Assembly (NCBI GenBank): GCA_027483535.1
Contig: JAIXUN010000002.1
Location: forward strand, 744,001 to 808,000
Length of the DNA stretch: 64,000 bases
Source of the DNA: a bacterium
Lineage (GTDB): Bacteria; Armatimonadota; Fimbriimonadia; Fimbriimonadales; Fimbriimonadaceae
Direction of reading: 5' to 3'
Made by a program: the position numbers and the translations under genes
Shown here: one piece after another, positions 33,841 to 43,484 of the stretch
Layout of the letters: each line of letters begins with the position of its first letter
How positions within the stretch are numbered: position 1 is the first letter of the stretch
Notes under the pieces: model-generated
Told to the model about the DNA's origin: nothing
The model's database searches: none
What the model saw: only the letters and a program-made list of their open reading frames with translations

Positions 33841-35937
33841 ATGTTTAAAGTCCACCTGAGAAGGTCGTTGGCTATGCTGCTGATTGCGGCAGTGATTGGC
33901 TACTTCGTCGGCAACTCGATGCCGAAGGTATACGAGGCCTACACGGAGCTCCAAATTGGCAACCCTTCGATTGCCATGGATGCGAGCCTTCCGATTGAAG
34001 CCCGTCGATCATTGATGCCCTCGCTGAACTCCAGCATTGACGGTGACGTCGGACTTCTTCGATCGAACCGTGTCTTCCGAGAAGGACTCTCGCGAGCGGC
34101 TAACGAGCTTGGTAAGCAAGACCTTGCTTCCGTCGAAACGTTCGTGAGCCTCTTCCCGATGTACGACGTTGAGATTCCTCCCGCTATCAACAGCTACGCC
34201 CAAGACCAAACCCGGGTTGTTCGAGTTAAGGTTCGCGCCTACTCCGGTGAGGACGCTGCGGAAATCGCCAACAACGTGGCCTACGCTTTCTCCGACATTC
34301 GACGTGAGCGGGTACGAACCTCGGTTCGAGACACCCTCACGGCTTTGACGGCCACGATGGAAGCAACCAAGGCCAAGCTTTCTCAGGTTGACAAAGAGTA
34401 CGAAGACCTCAAGCGGACCAAGAAGGTCGCCGATTTCGCCGATCGCAACAAACTCGCAACTCAACTTCTCGAAGAGTTCCGAAGCGCTCGCATGAAAGCC
34501 GAGGTGGAACTGGACGCAACCCGAGCCATGGTCGAGTCGTTGACCCTGCAGGTTGCCAAGGAGCCGCAGTTCACCAACTCTTCTCAATCCACGCAGTTGG
34601 ACTCCAGCATCGAGACCGCTCGAGGCCTGGTTGCCAACGCTCAAGCCGAACTCGATGAGTTCCGAAAGATTTTCCTCGACACCAGCCCCGAAGTCGCCAA
34701 GGCTCGCGAGAAGGTAAAGCAAGCCGAGGCTCGTCTTCGCTTAGCTGAATCCTCTGCCAAGCAGCGAGGAATGAGTTCGGTCCAATCGCTGAACCCGATC
34801 CGTGAAGAGCTTAAGGCGAAGCTTGCCGGTGCTCGAGCGGATGTCGATCGACTGATCGCTCAGGTCGCAGGCTTTAATCAGAAAATCGCCGAGCGCGAAG
34901 CGGAAGTTTCGATGCTCCCTGGCGACGAAATGAAGGCTCAAAAGCTTCTTCGAGACCGCCAAGCTCTCGAACAGAACTACCTGAAGACGCAAGAAGCGCT
35001 CAGCAACTTCTCGGCGTCGGTTGAAGGTCGTGCCGTTCCGATCATCTCGCCTGCCGTTCCCGAGCAAGCTCGCGAACCCGTCGCTCCCGACGTCCGCCGA
35101 TGGGTCATCTTGACCGCATTGGTGGGTGGCCTCATTGGTCTTGCTTACTCGTTCGCCATGGAGTCGTTCCGACTACCGGTTCACACCTCTTGGCAGCTCA
35201 GCGAGCTCACAAACCTTCCGGTCGCCGCTTCGGTGCCTGCTCTTCCGAGACCGCTGCAGCGCAAGCACGTAGGCGAAATTGGAAACGCCCAGTTCCGACC
35301 CATTGAAGCGTTCCGGTACATGGCCTTCTCGACCCTCGCGAAAGAGAATCGACCAAAGGCAATGATGTTCACTTCGGTGGGCATGGATGTGGAATCCGCA
35401 CCGATGGCCGCCGAGTTCGCCGTCGCTGTGGCACGAACCGGTGCACGAACCATTCTTGTCGACTGCGATCTGCGCGGCATGGGTCTTTCGAAGCTGTTCA
35501 ATCAGTCGAACCACACCGGCGTCAGCGATGTCCTAGGTCGAACCGTTCTTCCTGGAGAGTCCAGCGAGGTCTACGTCGCCACGAGCCACGAGAACCTTTC
35601 GCTCTTCCCCGCGGGATCGAACACGACGAGTGGATTGCTCGACTTCAACTCCGTTCACCTCAACGCTTTGCTGGAGCAGTTGAACGAACAATTCGACATG
35701 GTCATCATCACCGCCCCGGCAGTGGATGTCTTCTCCGACGCAGCCCGATTGGCAAGCATGGTAGACGAAATCGCTCTGGTGATCAGTGCGAAGACCACGT
35801 CCTATCGCTCTATTCCGATCGCGCAGGAAATCCTAAACCGATCCGGAGCAAAGACGGTGAGCATCGTTCTGGCAAATGCCAGCGCCGCTGAGGAGCCATT
35901 CGGTTCTCGCATCGGCGACGTCATCCAACGCGCTTAA
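33841..35937 (+). CDS. Wzz/Wzc-like polysaccharide copolymerase with degenerate BY-kinase domain
   Basis: 698 residues. Transmembrane helix 1 at about 10-27, a long periplasmic coiled-coil region (about 160-395), helix 2 at about 421-440, then a cytoplasmic domain shaped like a bacterial tyrosine kinase. Walker A' is recognisable (TILVDCDLRG, about 537-546), but the Walker A site reads TSVGMDVESAPMAAEFA with no Gly-Lys-Ser/Thr, and the Walker B position reads MVIITAPAV without the Asp. No tyrosine cluster ends the protein. It likely controls chain length or export without kinase activity. The ATG follows GAAGGAAG. A gene for an O-antigen-ligase-like protein follows after 16 bases. Confidence 0.88.
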   Translation: MFKVHLRRSLAMLLIAAVIGYFVGNSMPKVYEAYTELQIGNPSIAMDASLPIEARRSLMPSLNSSIDGDVGLLRSNRVFREGLSRAANELGKQDLASVETFVSLFPMYDVEIPPAINSYAQDQTRVVRVKVRAYSGEDAAEIANNVAYAFSDIRRERVRTSVRDTLTALTATMEATKAKLSQVDKEYEDLKRTKKVADFADRNKLATQLLEEFRSARMKAEVELDATRAMVESLTLQVAKEPQFTNSSQSTQLDSSIETARGLVANAQAELDEFRKIFLDTSPEVAKAREKVKQAEARLRLAESSAKQRGMSSVQSLNPIREELKAKLAGARADVDRLIAQVAGFNQKIAEREAEVSMLPGDEMKAQKLLRDRQALEQNYLKTQEALSNFSASVEGRAVPIISPAVPEQAREPVAPDVRRWVILTALVGGLIGLAYSFAMESFRLPVHTSWQLSELTNLPVAASVPALPRPLQRKHVGEIGNAQFRPIEAFRYMAFSTLAKENRPKAMMFTSVGMDVESAPMAAEFAVAVARTGARTILVDCDLRGMGLSKLFNQSNHTGVSDVLGRTVLPGESSEVYVATSHENLSLFPAGSNTTSGLLDFNSVHLNALLEQLNEQFDMVIITAPAVDVFSDAARLASMVDEIALVISAKTTSYRSIPIAQEILNRSGAKTVSIVLANASAAEEPFGSRIGDVIQRA

Positions 35938-35953
35938 TCCCTAACCAACCAGC

Positions 35954-37363
35954 ATGGCAAAGATAAACGCCCTTCCCGGAGCAGCACCTTCCGCTCCGGG
36001 AAGACGGATCAACGAAAGCGTGAACCTTCGTCGCCGCATGGCGACGATGAAGCGTTCGTACACGGCATGGTCCTGTTTCAACATCACCATGCTGATGGCG
36101 CAGTGCTTGGTCCCATTCCGGTACTTTGCCGACTTCGCTTGGTCGCTCGTTTATCTCACCTCGCTCTCAGGTTTCTTTCACGTCCTTTTCGGACTGTGGG
36201 CACTCCGCATTCCGGGGCGAATCTCCGCGAGCGCGTTCAGTCTGATCACGCTGGCGGGGTGGATTGTCATCTGCACCCTCTCCGTCAACGGCGAACTGGG
36301 AAGATCGTTCGGTAACGCCTGGGGATGGCACATCCTTTGGATATTCCACTACATCGTTCAGTTCTTCTCGATTGACCTTGGGACTAGGTCCTCCGAGTTT
36401 GTTCGCAAGTACGCCTACACCCTCATCTTGGGAGCGTATGCCTTTTCGGGCGTCATCGGATTCCTGCAGTTGTTTAAGGTTCCGTTCGCGATGGCCCTCT
36501 CGTTATCGGGCTTCTTTGGAACGCTTTTCCGTCCGACCGGATTGAGCAACTACTCGTTCGAGCTCGGGAACCAGGCCACGATCGGGATGATTCTGATTGG
36601 CTCAAGGCTCGTAAACCGTTCCTTGAAGACTTGGGAGTGGCTCGCAATTGCGTTCTTCGCCTCGGTCGTTCTCATTGCTCAGTATCGAACCTGCTACGTA
36701 AGTGGCATCTTGTTCGTGGGCGGAGCGATTGTCTTGATGCAAATCAAGCGCAACCCGAGCATCGGAATAGCGGCGGGACTGTCTGGAGCGCTTCTCATGA
36801 CCGTGCCCTTCATTCTCTTCCCGGAGAGGATGGGTTACGCATTGAAAGGATTTAGCGCGGACGACATCACCATTGCCGCGCGACAACTTGCGTGGAACCA
36901 GATTGGTCCGATTTTGCAGATTCGACCTTGGACCGGAATCGGGCCGGACTCCAACCTGATGATCTCAACGGGTTACCAATACATCGATAACTACACTTGG
37001 CTCGTTATCGATAACCTCTATCTGATGGTCCTGGCGTGCTACGGCATCATCGGGTGCATCTTCTTCGGTTTCACCGTTGTCACCACCCTCATCGGACTTG
37101 CGCTTAAATCGTTCCACCCGGCACCCGGCGTTCGAGAGGCGTCGGCGATCGGTTTCTTGCTCGTTTCGAGTCTGCTTATCGTAAGCCTCACCGGAAACTC
37201 TTTCGTGTACCCGTCGGTTGGATTCCCGCTCATCATCTTGTTGGCGGTCGGAAATCCAACGGCAGAAGAAGGAGCCAGCAACCCGGTCTTCACCTCGATC
37301 CACAAGATGATCGCCAACATCGGGTCGACCTTCCGACGCGCGCGTTTCGATTCCCGTGGCTAA
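35954..37363 (+). CDS. O-antigen ligase/polymerase-like membrane protein
   Basis: 469 residues with about ten or more hydrophobic helices. Between helices near residues 300-340 is an exported loop containing WNQIGPILQIRPWTGIGPD, resembling the Wzy_C (O-antigen ligase/polymerase) loop pattern RPxxGxGxD. Such proteins polymerise or ligate undecaprenyl-linked glycans at the periplasmic face. The basic N-terminus (GRRINESVNLRRRM) lies in the cytoplasm. It is 16 bases after the copolymerase gene, in one operon with it. Wzy versus WaaL role cannot be decided. Confidence 0.8.
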   Translation: MAKINALPGAAPSAPGRRINESVNLRRRMATMKRSYTAWSCFNITMLMAQCLVPFRYFADFAWSLVYLTSLSGFFHVLFGLWALRIPGRISASAFSLITLAGWIVICTLSVNGELGRSFGNAWGWHILWIFHYIVQFFSIDLGTRSSEFVRKYAYTLILGAYAFSGVIGFLQLFKVPFAMALSLSGFFGTLFRPTGLSNYSFELGNQATIGMILIGSRLVNRSLKTWEWLAIAFFASVVLIAQYRTCYVSGILFVGGAIVLMQIKRNPSIGIAAGLSGALLMTVPFILFPERMGYALKGFSADDITIAARQLAWNQIGPILQIRPWTGIGPDSNLMISTGYQYIDNYTWLVIDNLYLMVLACYGIIGCIFFGFTVVTTLIGLALKSFHPAPGVREASAIGFLLVSSLLIVSLTGNSFVYPSVGFPLIILLAVGNPTAEEGASNPVFTSIHKMIANIGSTFRRARFDSRG

Positions 37364-37510
37364 TGCCTTCGAGTGGACGTTCGCGCGGGGACGAGACCGA
37401 GGCTGGATTCGAACAAAGTTTTCTCAAGCTCCTTCCGCCATTTCCATTGATGATTCGGCAGAATAGTCCGATTCTTAAAAGGGTCCCGCTTTCCGTATCG
37501 TCGACGCGCC

Positions 37511-38923
37511 ATGCAGTTCAATAGCCTCCACTACTTTGGGTTTTTGCTCGTAACCGCCCTGGTTTACTGGCGATTGAACTTTCGGCACCAAAACCTCTTT
37601 CTCGTTGCCGTGAGCTACGCCTTCTATGCGGTGTGGGACTGGCGATTCCTTGGCCTCATGGTATTCGCCACCGCGATCGGCTTCTATCCGGCCCTGGCGA
37701 TCAAAAAGGCGCAAGCAAACGGGAATGCGCTCCTTGCCAAGCGGTGGATGGTCACCAGTGTGGTAGCGAGCTTAGGCACCCTGGCCGTCTTCAAGTACGC
37801 CAACTTCTTTGTGGATGGGTTCATGGCCCTCCTGGCACGTTTTGGAGGTTCAGCCGACTCCTTCACTTTGGGCATCGTCTTGCCGGTTGGGATCTCGTTC
37901 TACATCTTCCACACCATCAGCTATGTGGTGGACGTGTATCAAGAGAAGCTGGAGCCAACGAACTTCTTCTCCGAGTTGGCCCTCTTCCTGGCGTTCTATC
38001 CTCAGCTCATCGCCGGACCCATCGCCAGAGCGGGGAGCCTGCTCCCGCAGTGTTCCAACCCGCGCACCTATCGCCAAGACGATATCGTCACGGGAATCTA
38101 CCAAATCCTAGTCGGCCTCTTTAGAAAGGTGGTGGTGGCAGATAGCGCGGCGGCCTTGGCAGACCGGACCTTCAGCAATCCAACCCAGTACAACCAGGTT
38201 CAGCTCCTTTGTGGACTGCTGCTGTATTCCATTCAAATCTACAACGACTTTGCCGGGTACAGCGACCTGGCTCGTGGATCGGCGAAGATGTTCGGGTTCT
38301 CCCTCATCAAGAACTTCGATCTCCCCTACTTTGCGCAAAACATCTCCGACTTTTGGAAGAAGTGGCACATCTCGCTATCTAGCTGGTTGCGCGACTACCT
38401 CTACATCCCGCTCGGTGGCAGTAGAAAAGGGAAGTTCCGAACCTACTTCAACCTCATGGCAACCATGACCCTCGGCGGGCTTTGGCACGGCGCTAGTTGG
38501 AACTTCGTGTTCTGGGGCTTTTTGCACGGGTCGTATCTGTGTCTGTACCACCTGTACAAAGAGAGCTCGTTCAAACTTCCCACCAATCGATTTCTCCAAG
38601 AGTTCGCTTCGCCGCTCCTAGTCTTTGGCCTAGCCACGTTCACCTGGTTGTTCTTCCGATCCCCGAGTGAGCAAGTCACGGCCCAGTATCTAAAAGGGCT
38701 CGTGTCGGGAGGCCTGGCAGGCGGCGTTTACTGGTTGGTGCCCACTGCCATCATCATCGCTTTGCACCTCCTCCCCGATCTCGCGCAGAAGCTCCGGAAC
38801 AAAGACCCGTTCTTCATTGGGCTCAAGCCCACTTGGGCAACCGCTTTCGCGTTCGTGATGCTTGTCTGCCTGGTCGCCAGCGGAGACCTGCCGAGTCAGC
38901 CGTTCATCTACTTCCAATTCTAA
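37511..38923 (+). CDS. MBOAT family O-acyltransferase (AlgI-like)
   Basis: 470 residues, polytopic membrane protein. MBOAT hallmarks: GPIARAGSLLPQC, FWKKWHISLSSWLRDYLYIP, and TLGGLWHGASWNFVFWGFLHG with the catalytic His. AlgI-type enzymes move acetyl groups across the membrane to a periplasmic SGNH partner that acetylates exopolysaccharide; the next gene encodes such a partner. TATCGT lies 9 bases before the ATG; no Shine-Dalgarno was seen. It probably O-acetylates the polymer of this locus. Confidence 0.92.
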   Translation: MQFNSLHYFGFLLVTALVYWRLNFRHQNLFLVAVSYAFYAVWDWRFLGLMVFATAIGFYPALAIKKAQANGNALLAKRWMVTSVVASLGTLAVFKYANFFVDGFMALLARFGGSADSFTLGIVLPVGISFYIFHTISYVVDVYQEKLEPTNFFSELALFLAFYPQLIAGPIARAGSLLPQCSNPRTYRQDDIVTGIYQILVGLFRKVVVADSAAALADRTFSNPTQYNQVQLLCGLLLYSIQIYNDFAGYSDLARGSAKMFGFSLIKNFDLPYFAQNISDFWKKWHISLSSWLRDYLYIPLGGSRKGKFRTYFNLMATMTLGGLWHGASWNFVFWGFLHGSYLCLYHLYKESSFKLPTNRFLQEFASPLLVFGLATFTWLFFRSPSEQVTAQYLKGLVSGGLAGGVYWLVPTAIIIALHLLPDLAQKLRNKDPFFIGLKPTWATAFAFVMLVCLVASGDLPSQPFIYFQF

Positions 38924-38933
38924 GGAGACCACC

Positions 38934-39941
38934 ATGGAGCAACTTTCGCTAAAACCCTTGATCCTTGCCCTTGGGCTAACCGTGGTCACTTACGAAGTTG
39001 GGCTACGAGTGCCCGCTTTGGCAAAGCTCGCCCCGAAACCGAAGCCCTTTTACGACGCAGGAGTGAGCGATCGCCTGTCGAAACTGGAGTCCGTCGTGAA
39101 GTCTGGTGGACCGGTGGACGTCCTAGCGGTGGGCAGTTCGGTGGTGCGAACCAACATCCTCCCGAAAACCATGATGCAGGTCTGGAGCGGGCAAGGGACG
39201 AACTCCTCCGTCTTTAACGCGGGTCTTTCGGCCTTGCAACCCGACGAAGTGGTTTTCATGACCGAGAAGTTGCTTCTGACGAGCGCCAATCCGAAAGTGG
39301 TCGTTCAGTTTGTTCGAGGCGAGGAGGCCGTGAGCGAGGTCACCGCCGAGAAAAGCAGCACACTATCGAAAGGACGGATCGAGAGGTCCTGGCAGGCGGG
39401 TCAAGAACTTGGCGACAACGTCTGGAAGCTCACTCATTCTTCGAAGATGGCCGAGTACTACGGCGCGATGTCTAACGCCCTTGCGGTGCCTTTGAAGCCC
39501 CTCAACGGGCTGACTTTTCCGACCGACGCCGAGGGTTTTGGTCCGACGAGGGTTCTCCTATCCGAAACGCGGAAGATCGCACCCAGCCTTCTCGAGCAAC
39601 CAGAATGCAACACCCGCGAGCGCATGAGCGGCGCGTTTCCGACCCTGGAGATTGCCCTCTCAAAGGCAAAGGCGCTTGCGACCAAGCGCGGCGTTCGGTG
39701 GGTGATCGTCCCCATGCCCGAGCACCCTTCCAAGTGGAAAGATCCCGAAGCTTTTGCCGATTTCGTAGGGCGACTCGAAGCCCTCGCAAAAGACAAAGGC
39801 CTCGAGTTCGCGAACCCGTTTGGAACCGATCTTTACGCCTTTGACAAGGAAGAATGGTGGAGCGATTATCACCATATGTCGCCCGCGGGTGCCGAAGAAC
39901 TGAGCCGGCGCTTTGCCTCGGCTTGGTCTTCTAAATACTAG
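38934..39941 (+). CDS. SGNH-fold O-acetylation partner (AlgJ/AlgX-like)
   Basis: 335 residues from the ATG at 38934, which has a strong AAGGAGA Shine-Dalgarno and lies 10 bases after the acyltransferase stop. One N-terminal hydrophobic helix (about 7-22) serves as an anchor or signal. AVGSSVVRTNIL (near residue 65) matches the SGNH block with the catalytic Ser, and WWSDYHHMSPAGAEELSRRF at the C-terminus supplies the Asp-X2-His pair. It should transfer acetyl from the AlgI-like protein to polysaccharide in the periplasm. It converges on lptD with one base between stops. Confidence 0.8.
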   Translation: MEQLSLKPLILALGLTVVTYEVGLRVPALAKLAPKPKPFYDAGVSDRLSKLESVVKSGGPVDVLAVGSSVVRTNILPKTMMQVWSGQGTNSSVFNAGLSALQPDEVVFMTEKLLLTSANPKVVVQFVRGEEAVSEVTAEKSSTLSKGRIERSWQAGQELGDNVWKLTHSSKMAEYYGAMSNALAVPLKPLNGLTFPTDAEGFGPTRVLLSETRKIAPSLLEQPECNTRERMSGAFPTLEIALSKAKALATKRGVRWVIVPMPEHPSKWKDPEAFADFVGRLEALAKDKGLEFANPFGTDLYAFDKEEWWSDYHHMSPAGAEELSRRFASAWSSKY

Positions 39942-39942
39942 G

Positions 39943-42303
39943 CTAGAAGTCTCGACCCGTGCCCGTACCGAGCGGCTGGCCCTGCCGACCGAATCCAAAG
40001 TTCGTATCGAACGGGAACGCCTTGATGCGGATGAGGAAGGTGATCTCTCGCCCCGACCGGAACCCCGTACCGAAATCAGAAACCGTCAAAACGGCCTCGG
40101 CGCAGTGCAGGTCGTAGATGAGGTTGTACTGCTGAGAGTCGAACCGACCCGAAAAGCCGTTGAACGACAAAATCGCTCCGAGCCGAGTTCGGCCGTATTC
40201 CAAACCGTCTAGGAAGAGGTTCACGTTCGACCAAGTGTGTCGAACGCCATCGTAGCGGGCACCGATCGCCGCGCTGGCCGTATCCCAGTTCCAAGCCAGG
40301 TCCACCCGGGCGTTGCTCCAGATTTGGCGGAAGGTGTCGTAGGTGGTGAGGGTGCGCAAGCTAAACGCCTTCTGAAGTTGATACTCCGCCCGAACACCCA
40401 CCTGCTGCCAAGGAATCTCGCTTCGATCCAGGCGAGCGATGTCGTAGCCCGTTTGCAGACCCACCTGAGCGTTGCCGAACTTGTTGAGCGCGTCGAGCGT
40501 GACAAGGTTGGTGTTGCCCACGCGATCGATGATGAGCGGGCTGTAGCCGTACGGCCTCAGGTAGGTGTATCGCAGGTTCACCGTCGTCGTTCGGTTGATA
40601 TCGTAGGTGAGGGCGGTGCCCATGTTCAGCGTGTACTGAGCCGTGTCGTCGTTGGTGAAGCCCTGTCGGTATCGACCGTTGAAATCCCATCGCCAGTTGC
40701 CGCGATCTTTGGTGGATCGGTTGAAGTTGAAATCGAGTCCGTGCCGTGTGAATCTTCGCCTTTGTTGCGGGTCGAAGTACTCGCCCGAGGTCATCTCGGT
40801 TCGGAACGGCCAGTTCTTCGGAGCCGACTCGCCGAGCAGGCGTTTGCTATCGGAAGAGAACGTGAAGACGGGGGTGCGATCCGATCCGGGGAAGAAGTTC
40901 TCGATCTGACCAATCGGAACCGTTCGCTGATACTCCAGCCCCGCCGTGAATCGCTCGAAATCTTGCCGACCTTGGAGTCGCACGTCCACTGTCTCGCGAC
41001 GGCTCTCGTTGGTTGTCGAGCCACTTTGGAATCGGTTCGAAGCCTTGGCGTACGTGATCGCGGTTGTGGTTTGAAACTTCCCAAACGTCCGAGAGTCGTT
41101 GAGACTGATCGACTCGTTGGTGTTCGCGGAAAAGTCGTTTGTCGAGGTGTTTTGAACGAACCCAAGCGAAGTGTTTGCGGTTCCCCCGGGCGCCAACTGA
41201 AACAGGGCTCGGGTGTTGGTGATGGTGGAGCCCGGTGCGGTGAGATAGTTGTTCTGCTGCCGATCGTGGTCCACGGTTAGGGTCCCGAGACCGAACCGTT
41301 GCTCGTGTTGAAGGTTCAGCGTAGTGGTGTCGTTCCCCTGCCGACCCTGAACCGTATAGAACTTCGCGATGCCGTTCAGGTTCGGGTTGCGATAGTAGTA
41401 CTCGAGCCCCGCACCTTCGCCGATGCGCTCCATGTAGTCCAGCCGAACCACGCCGATGTCTTCGCCGCGCATGGGAAAGCCGTATCGGTTCTTCACGTAG
41501 AAGCCCTCGTCTGGGGTTTGACCAACGGCGGGCAGATAGTTGTAAGACCGGTCGCCAAGCGGAATCCAGAGGAAGGGAAGCCGCAGAATCTCTTTGTCCA
41601 GAACGGTTAGCCCGACGTCCTTCATCAGGATATGCCGATCGGGGATGACCTCGGTGCTGCGAGCGTCGAAGTGGAAGTGCGGTCGCTGAAGGTTGCAACC
41701 CGTCACCTGACAATCCTTGGCATCGATGCGGCGATCGGAGCCGTACGCCAGCCGACCCTTCACATACGTGTCGCCCTGAGTCTGGCCGTTGGTGAGATTT
41801 GGGCTGATAACAGCGGTGCCGTTGGTGGCGTTGAACGTGCCGTTCTTGAAGTCGATGACGATGACCTCACCCGTAACAACGGTGTCCTCGCCAATGATCT
41901 GCACGCCCCCTTTAACCGTGAAGACCTCGGTGTCGAGGTTTCCTTCCGCCGTGCTACCGATGATTCGGTAACCGCGGAGCAGGAACTCGCAGCCCTCATC
42001 CAGATAAACCACTCGCTTCCGAATGGAGGTCCTTCCGGCGCGGAGGATTTCAAACTCTTGCTGACCGTTGGCTCCTTCCGGCAACGGTTGACCGGCGGGG
42101 GAAGGGAAGGGACGCGGTCGAAGCGGGTTGTTAGGATTTCGGCGATTGATCGCTTCTTGCAGCGCTCGCGACTTAAAAGCGGGTGCAAGCGCGGTGAAGT
42201 TCTGCGCCAACGCTCCCGGAACTAGAACAACAAGAAACAACCACAGGACTGCCGCCCGAACGCCGCAACGACCAACGGCTGACAGGCAAGCAGTAAACGA
42301 CAT
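39943..42303 (-). CDS. lptD: LptD-like LPS assembly outer-membrane protein
   Basis: About 786 residues from the ATG at 42303, chosen because the signal peptide AAVLWLFLVVLVPGALAQ then sits near the N-terminus; an upstream ATG at 42357 is possible. An N-terminal OstA/LptA-like beta-jellyroll (about 60-230: EVFTVKGGVQIIGEDTVVTG) is followed by a long barrel domain rich in alternating beta patterns (LRYTYLRPYGYSPL, GARYDGVRHTWSNVNLFLDG). LptD inserts lipopolysaccharide into the outer leaflet of the outer membrane. The LptF/G-like gene is directly upstream. The LptA/LptD assignment rests on architecture and weak motifs. Confidence 0.8.
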   Translation of the reverse strand: MSFTACLSAVGRCGVRAAVLWLFLVVLVPGALAQNFTALAPAFKSRALQEAINRRNPNNPLRPRPFPSPAGQPLPEGANGQQEFEILRAGRTSIRKRVVYLDEGCEFLLRGYRIIGSTAEGNLDTEVFTVKGGVQIIGEDTVVTGEVIVIDFKNGTFNATNGTAVISPNLTNGQTQGDTYVKGRLAYGSDRRIDAKDCQVTGCNLQRPHFHFDARSTEVIPDRHILMKDVGLTVLDKEILRLPFLWIPLGDRSYNYLPAVGQTPDEGFYVKNRYGFPMRGEDIGVVRLDYMERIGEGAGLEYYYRNPNLNGIAKFYTVQGRQGNDTTTLNLQHEQRFGLGTLTVDHDRQQNNYLTAPGSTITNTRALFQLAPGGTANTSLGFVQNTSTNDFSANTNESISLNDSRTFGKFQTTTAITYAKASNRFQSGSTTNESRRETVDVRLQGRQDFERFTAGLEYQRTVPIGQIENFFPGSDRTPVFTFSSDSKRLLGESAPKNWPFRTEMTSGEYFDPQQRRRFTRHGLDFNFNRSTKDRGNWRWDFNGRYRQGFTNDDTAQYTLNMGTALTYDINRTTTVNLRYTYLRPYGYSPLIIDRVGNTNLVTLDALNKFGNAQVGLQTGYDIARLDRSEIPWQQVGVRAEYQLQKAFSLRTLTTYDTFRQIWSNARVDLAWNWDTASAAIGARYDGVRHTWSNVNLFLDGLEYGRTRLGAILSFNGFSGRFDSQQYNLIYDLHCAEAVLTVSDFGTGFRSGREITFLIRIKAFPFDTNFGFGRQGQPLGTGTGRDF

Positions 42304-42373
42304 GGAAAGTTGGACCTGAAGGTTTGGGCCGGGCGAATCCCCGCAAGGACCCCGCATTTATTCTAGTCGGTCG

Positions 42374-43462
42374 CTATTCCAGTCGCCTTAGACCGATGAC
42401 GCCAAGAGCAAAGAAAATGACGTTTGGAAGCCACGCCGCCATCACCGGAGACACCTGAGCTTGCTTCGTCAAAATCTGCGTGCTCACCACCCAAGCGTTG
42501 AAATACGCCAGTACGATCACGACCGAAATCAGGACGCCTATGAAGCCTCCCTGTTTCGCAAGCATGATCGAAAACACGGGTGAAACCAGCGCAAAGATCA
42601 GGCACATGGCCGGAACGCTGTATTTGATGTGATATTCGACTTCGAGCTGTCGTGTGTTTTGCCCAAGTCGCTTCTGCTCCGCAATTCGGGTTTCCAACTC
42701 TTTGATCGAAAGCTCGTTGGGGGCGGGCGGTGTGAAGAGGTCGGCAATGATCACTTTCTCGTTGATCACCATCTCTTTCGCAACCGTGTAATCAATGCCG
42801 GGGCTGTTGGTGGAAAATCGCCAAGTCTGGGCGTTGGGGAATCGCCACAGGCCCTCTCGATAACTCCCGTTCTTAGCGCTGGTGATCGTGATCTTGTCCG
42901 CTTCCGGCCGTTCGATAAGAAGAATGTCGGTGATGCTCAGCGACTCGTCTTTCTGCCGCGTGACCGATCCCAAACTGGCGGTGAAGTTCTTCAACTTCAA
43001 GGGCACGTTGCTGGTGAACTGAGTCACCGACCCAAGAATGCCCACCTGCGATTGCAGCTTTGCCGCCTCGCGAGTGGCTCGCGGCGTGGCTTGGTCGACC
43101 ACGAAGAAGGCGATGATGCCCACCACGAGACCGAACACGGCGGTTGGGAAAACCACGCGAGTGATACGCGTCCCCGCCGCCCTAAGAGCGGTGAGTTCCG
43201 ACTCGCGCGCCAAGCGGCTCATCGCCAGCGATGCAGCAAGGCTTACGCTCATCGGCAAAGTGAGGTTCACAAAGCCGGGGGTCTGCAAAAGAATGAGCTT
43301 CCAGACCGCCGCCTGAGGCACGTTGGCAAGGTCAAACGTTTTGCCTAGCGCCATGTAGTAGTTGATCTGAAACATCACGACCAGCACCAATGAGCCGATG
43401 AGAAATGGCGGAACCATTTCTCGAAGCACGTATCGGTCTAGGCGAGAGAACATTAGGATCAA
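42374..43462 (-). CDS. LptF/LptG family LPS export permease
   Basis: 362 residues, YjgP/YjgQ family. Layout: two-three N-terminal helices (LVLVMFQINYYMALGK; LTLPMSVSLAASLAMSRLARESELTALRAAGT), a periplasmic beta-jellyroll domain (about 130-265), and three C-terminal helices. The sequence RESELTALRAAG is a family signature near the LptB-coupling helix. In known systems two such subunits pair with LptB2; only one is here, so it may act as a homodimer or have a distant partner. The lptD-like gene follows on the same strand. Confidence 0.9.
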   Translation of the reverse strand: MILMFSRLDRYVLREMVPPFLIGSLVLVVMFQINYYMALGKTFDLANVPQAAVWKLILLQTPGFVNLTLPMSVSLAASLAMSRLARESELTALRAAGTRITRVVFPTAVFGLVVGIIAFFVVDQATPRATREAAKLQSQVGILGSVTQFTSNVPLKLKNFTASLGSVTRQKDESLSITDILLIERPEADKITITSAKNGSYREGLWRFPNAQTWRFSTNSPGIDYTVAKEMVINEKVIIADLFTPPAPNELSIKELETRIAEQKRLGQNTRQLEVEYHIKYSVPAMCLIFALVSPVFSIMLAKQGGFIGVLISVVIVLAYFNAWVVSTQILTKQAQVSPVMAAWLPNVIFFALGVIGLRRLE

Positions 43463-43484
43463 TAAACAAACGCGTAGGGCTGAA

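Noticed and set aside
40237-41280. 347-codon frame antisense to lptD
   Set aside because: Lies wholly within the barrel domain and has no recognisable motif.
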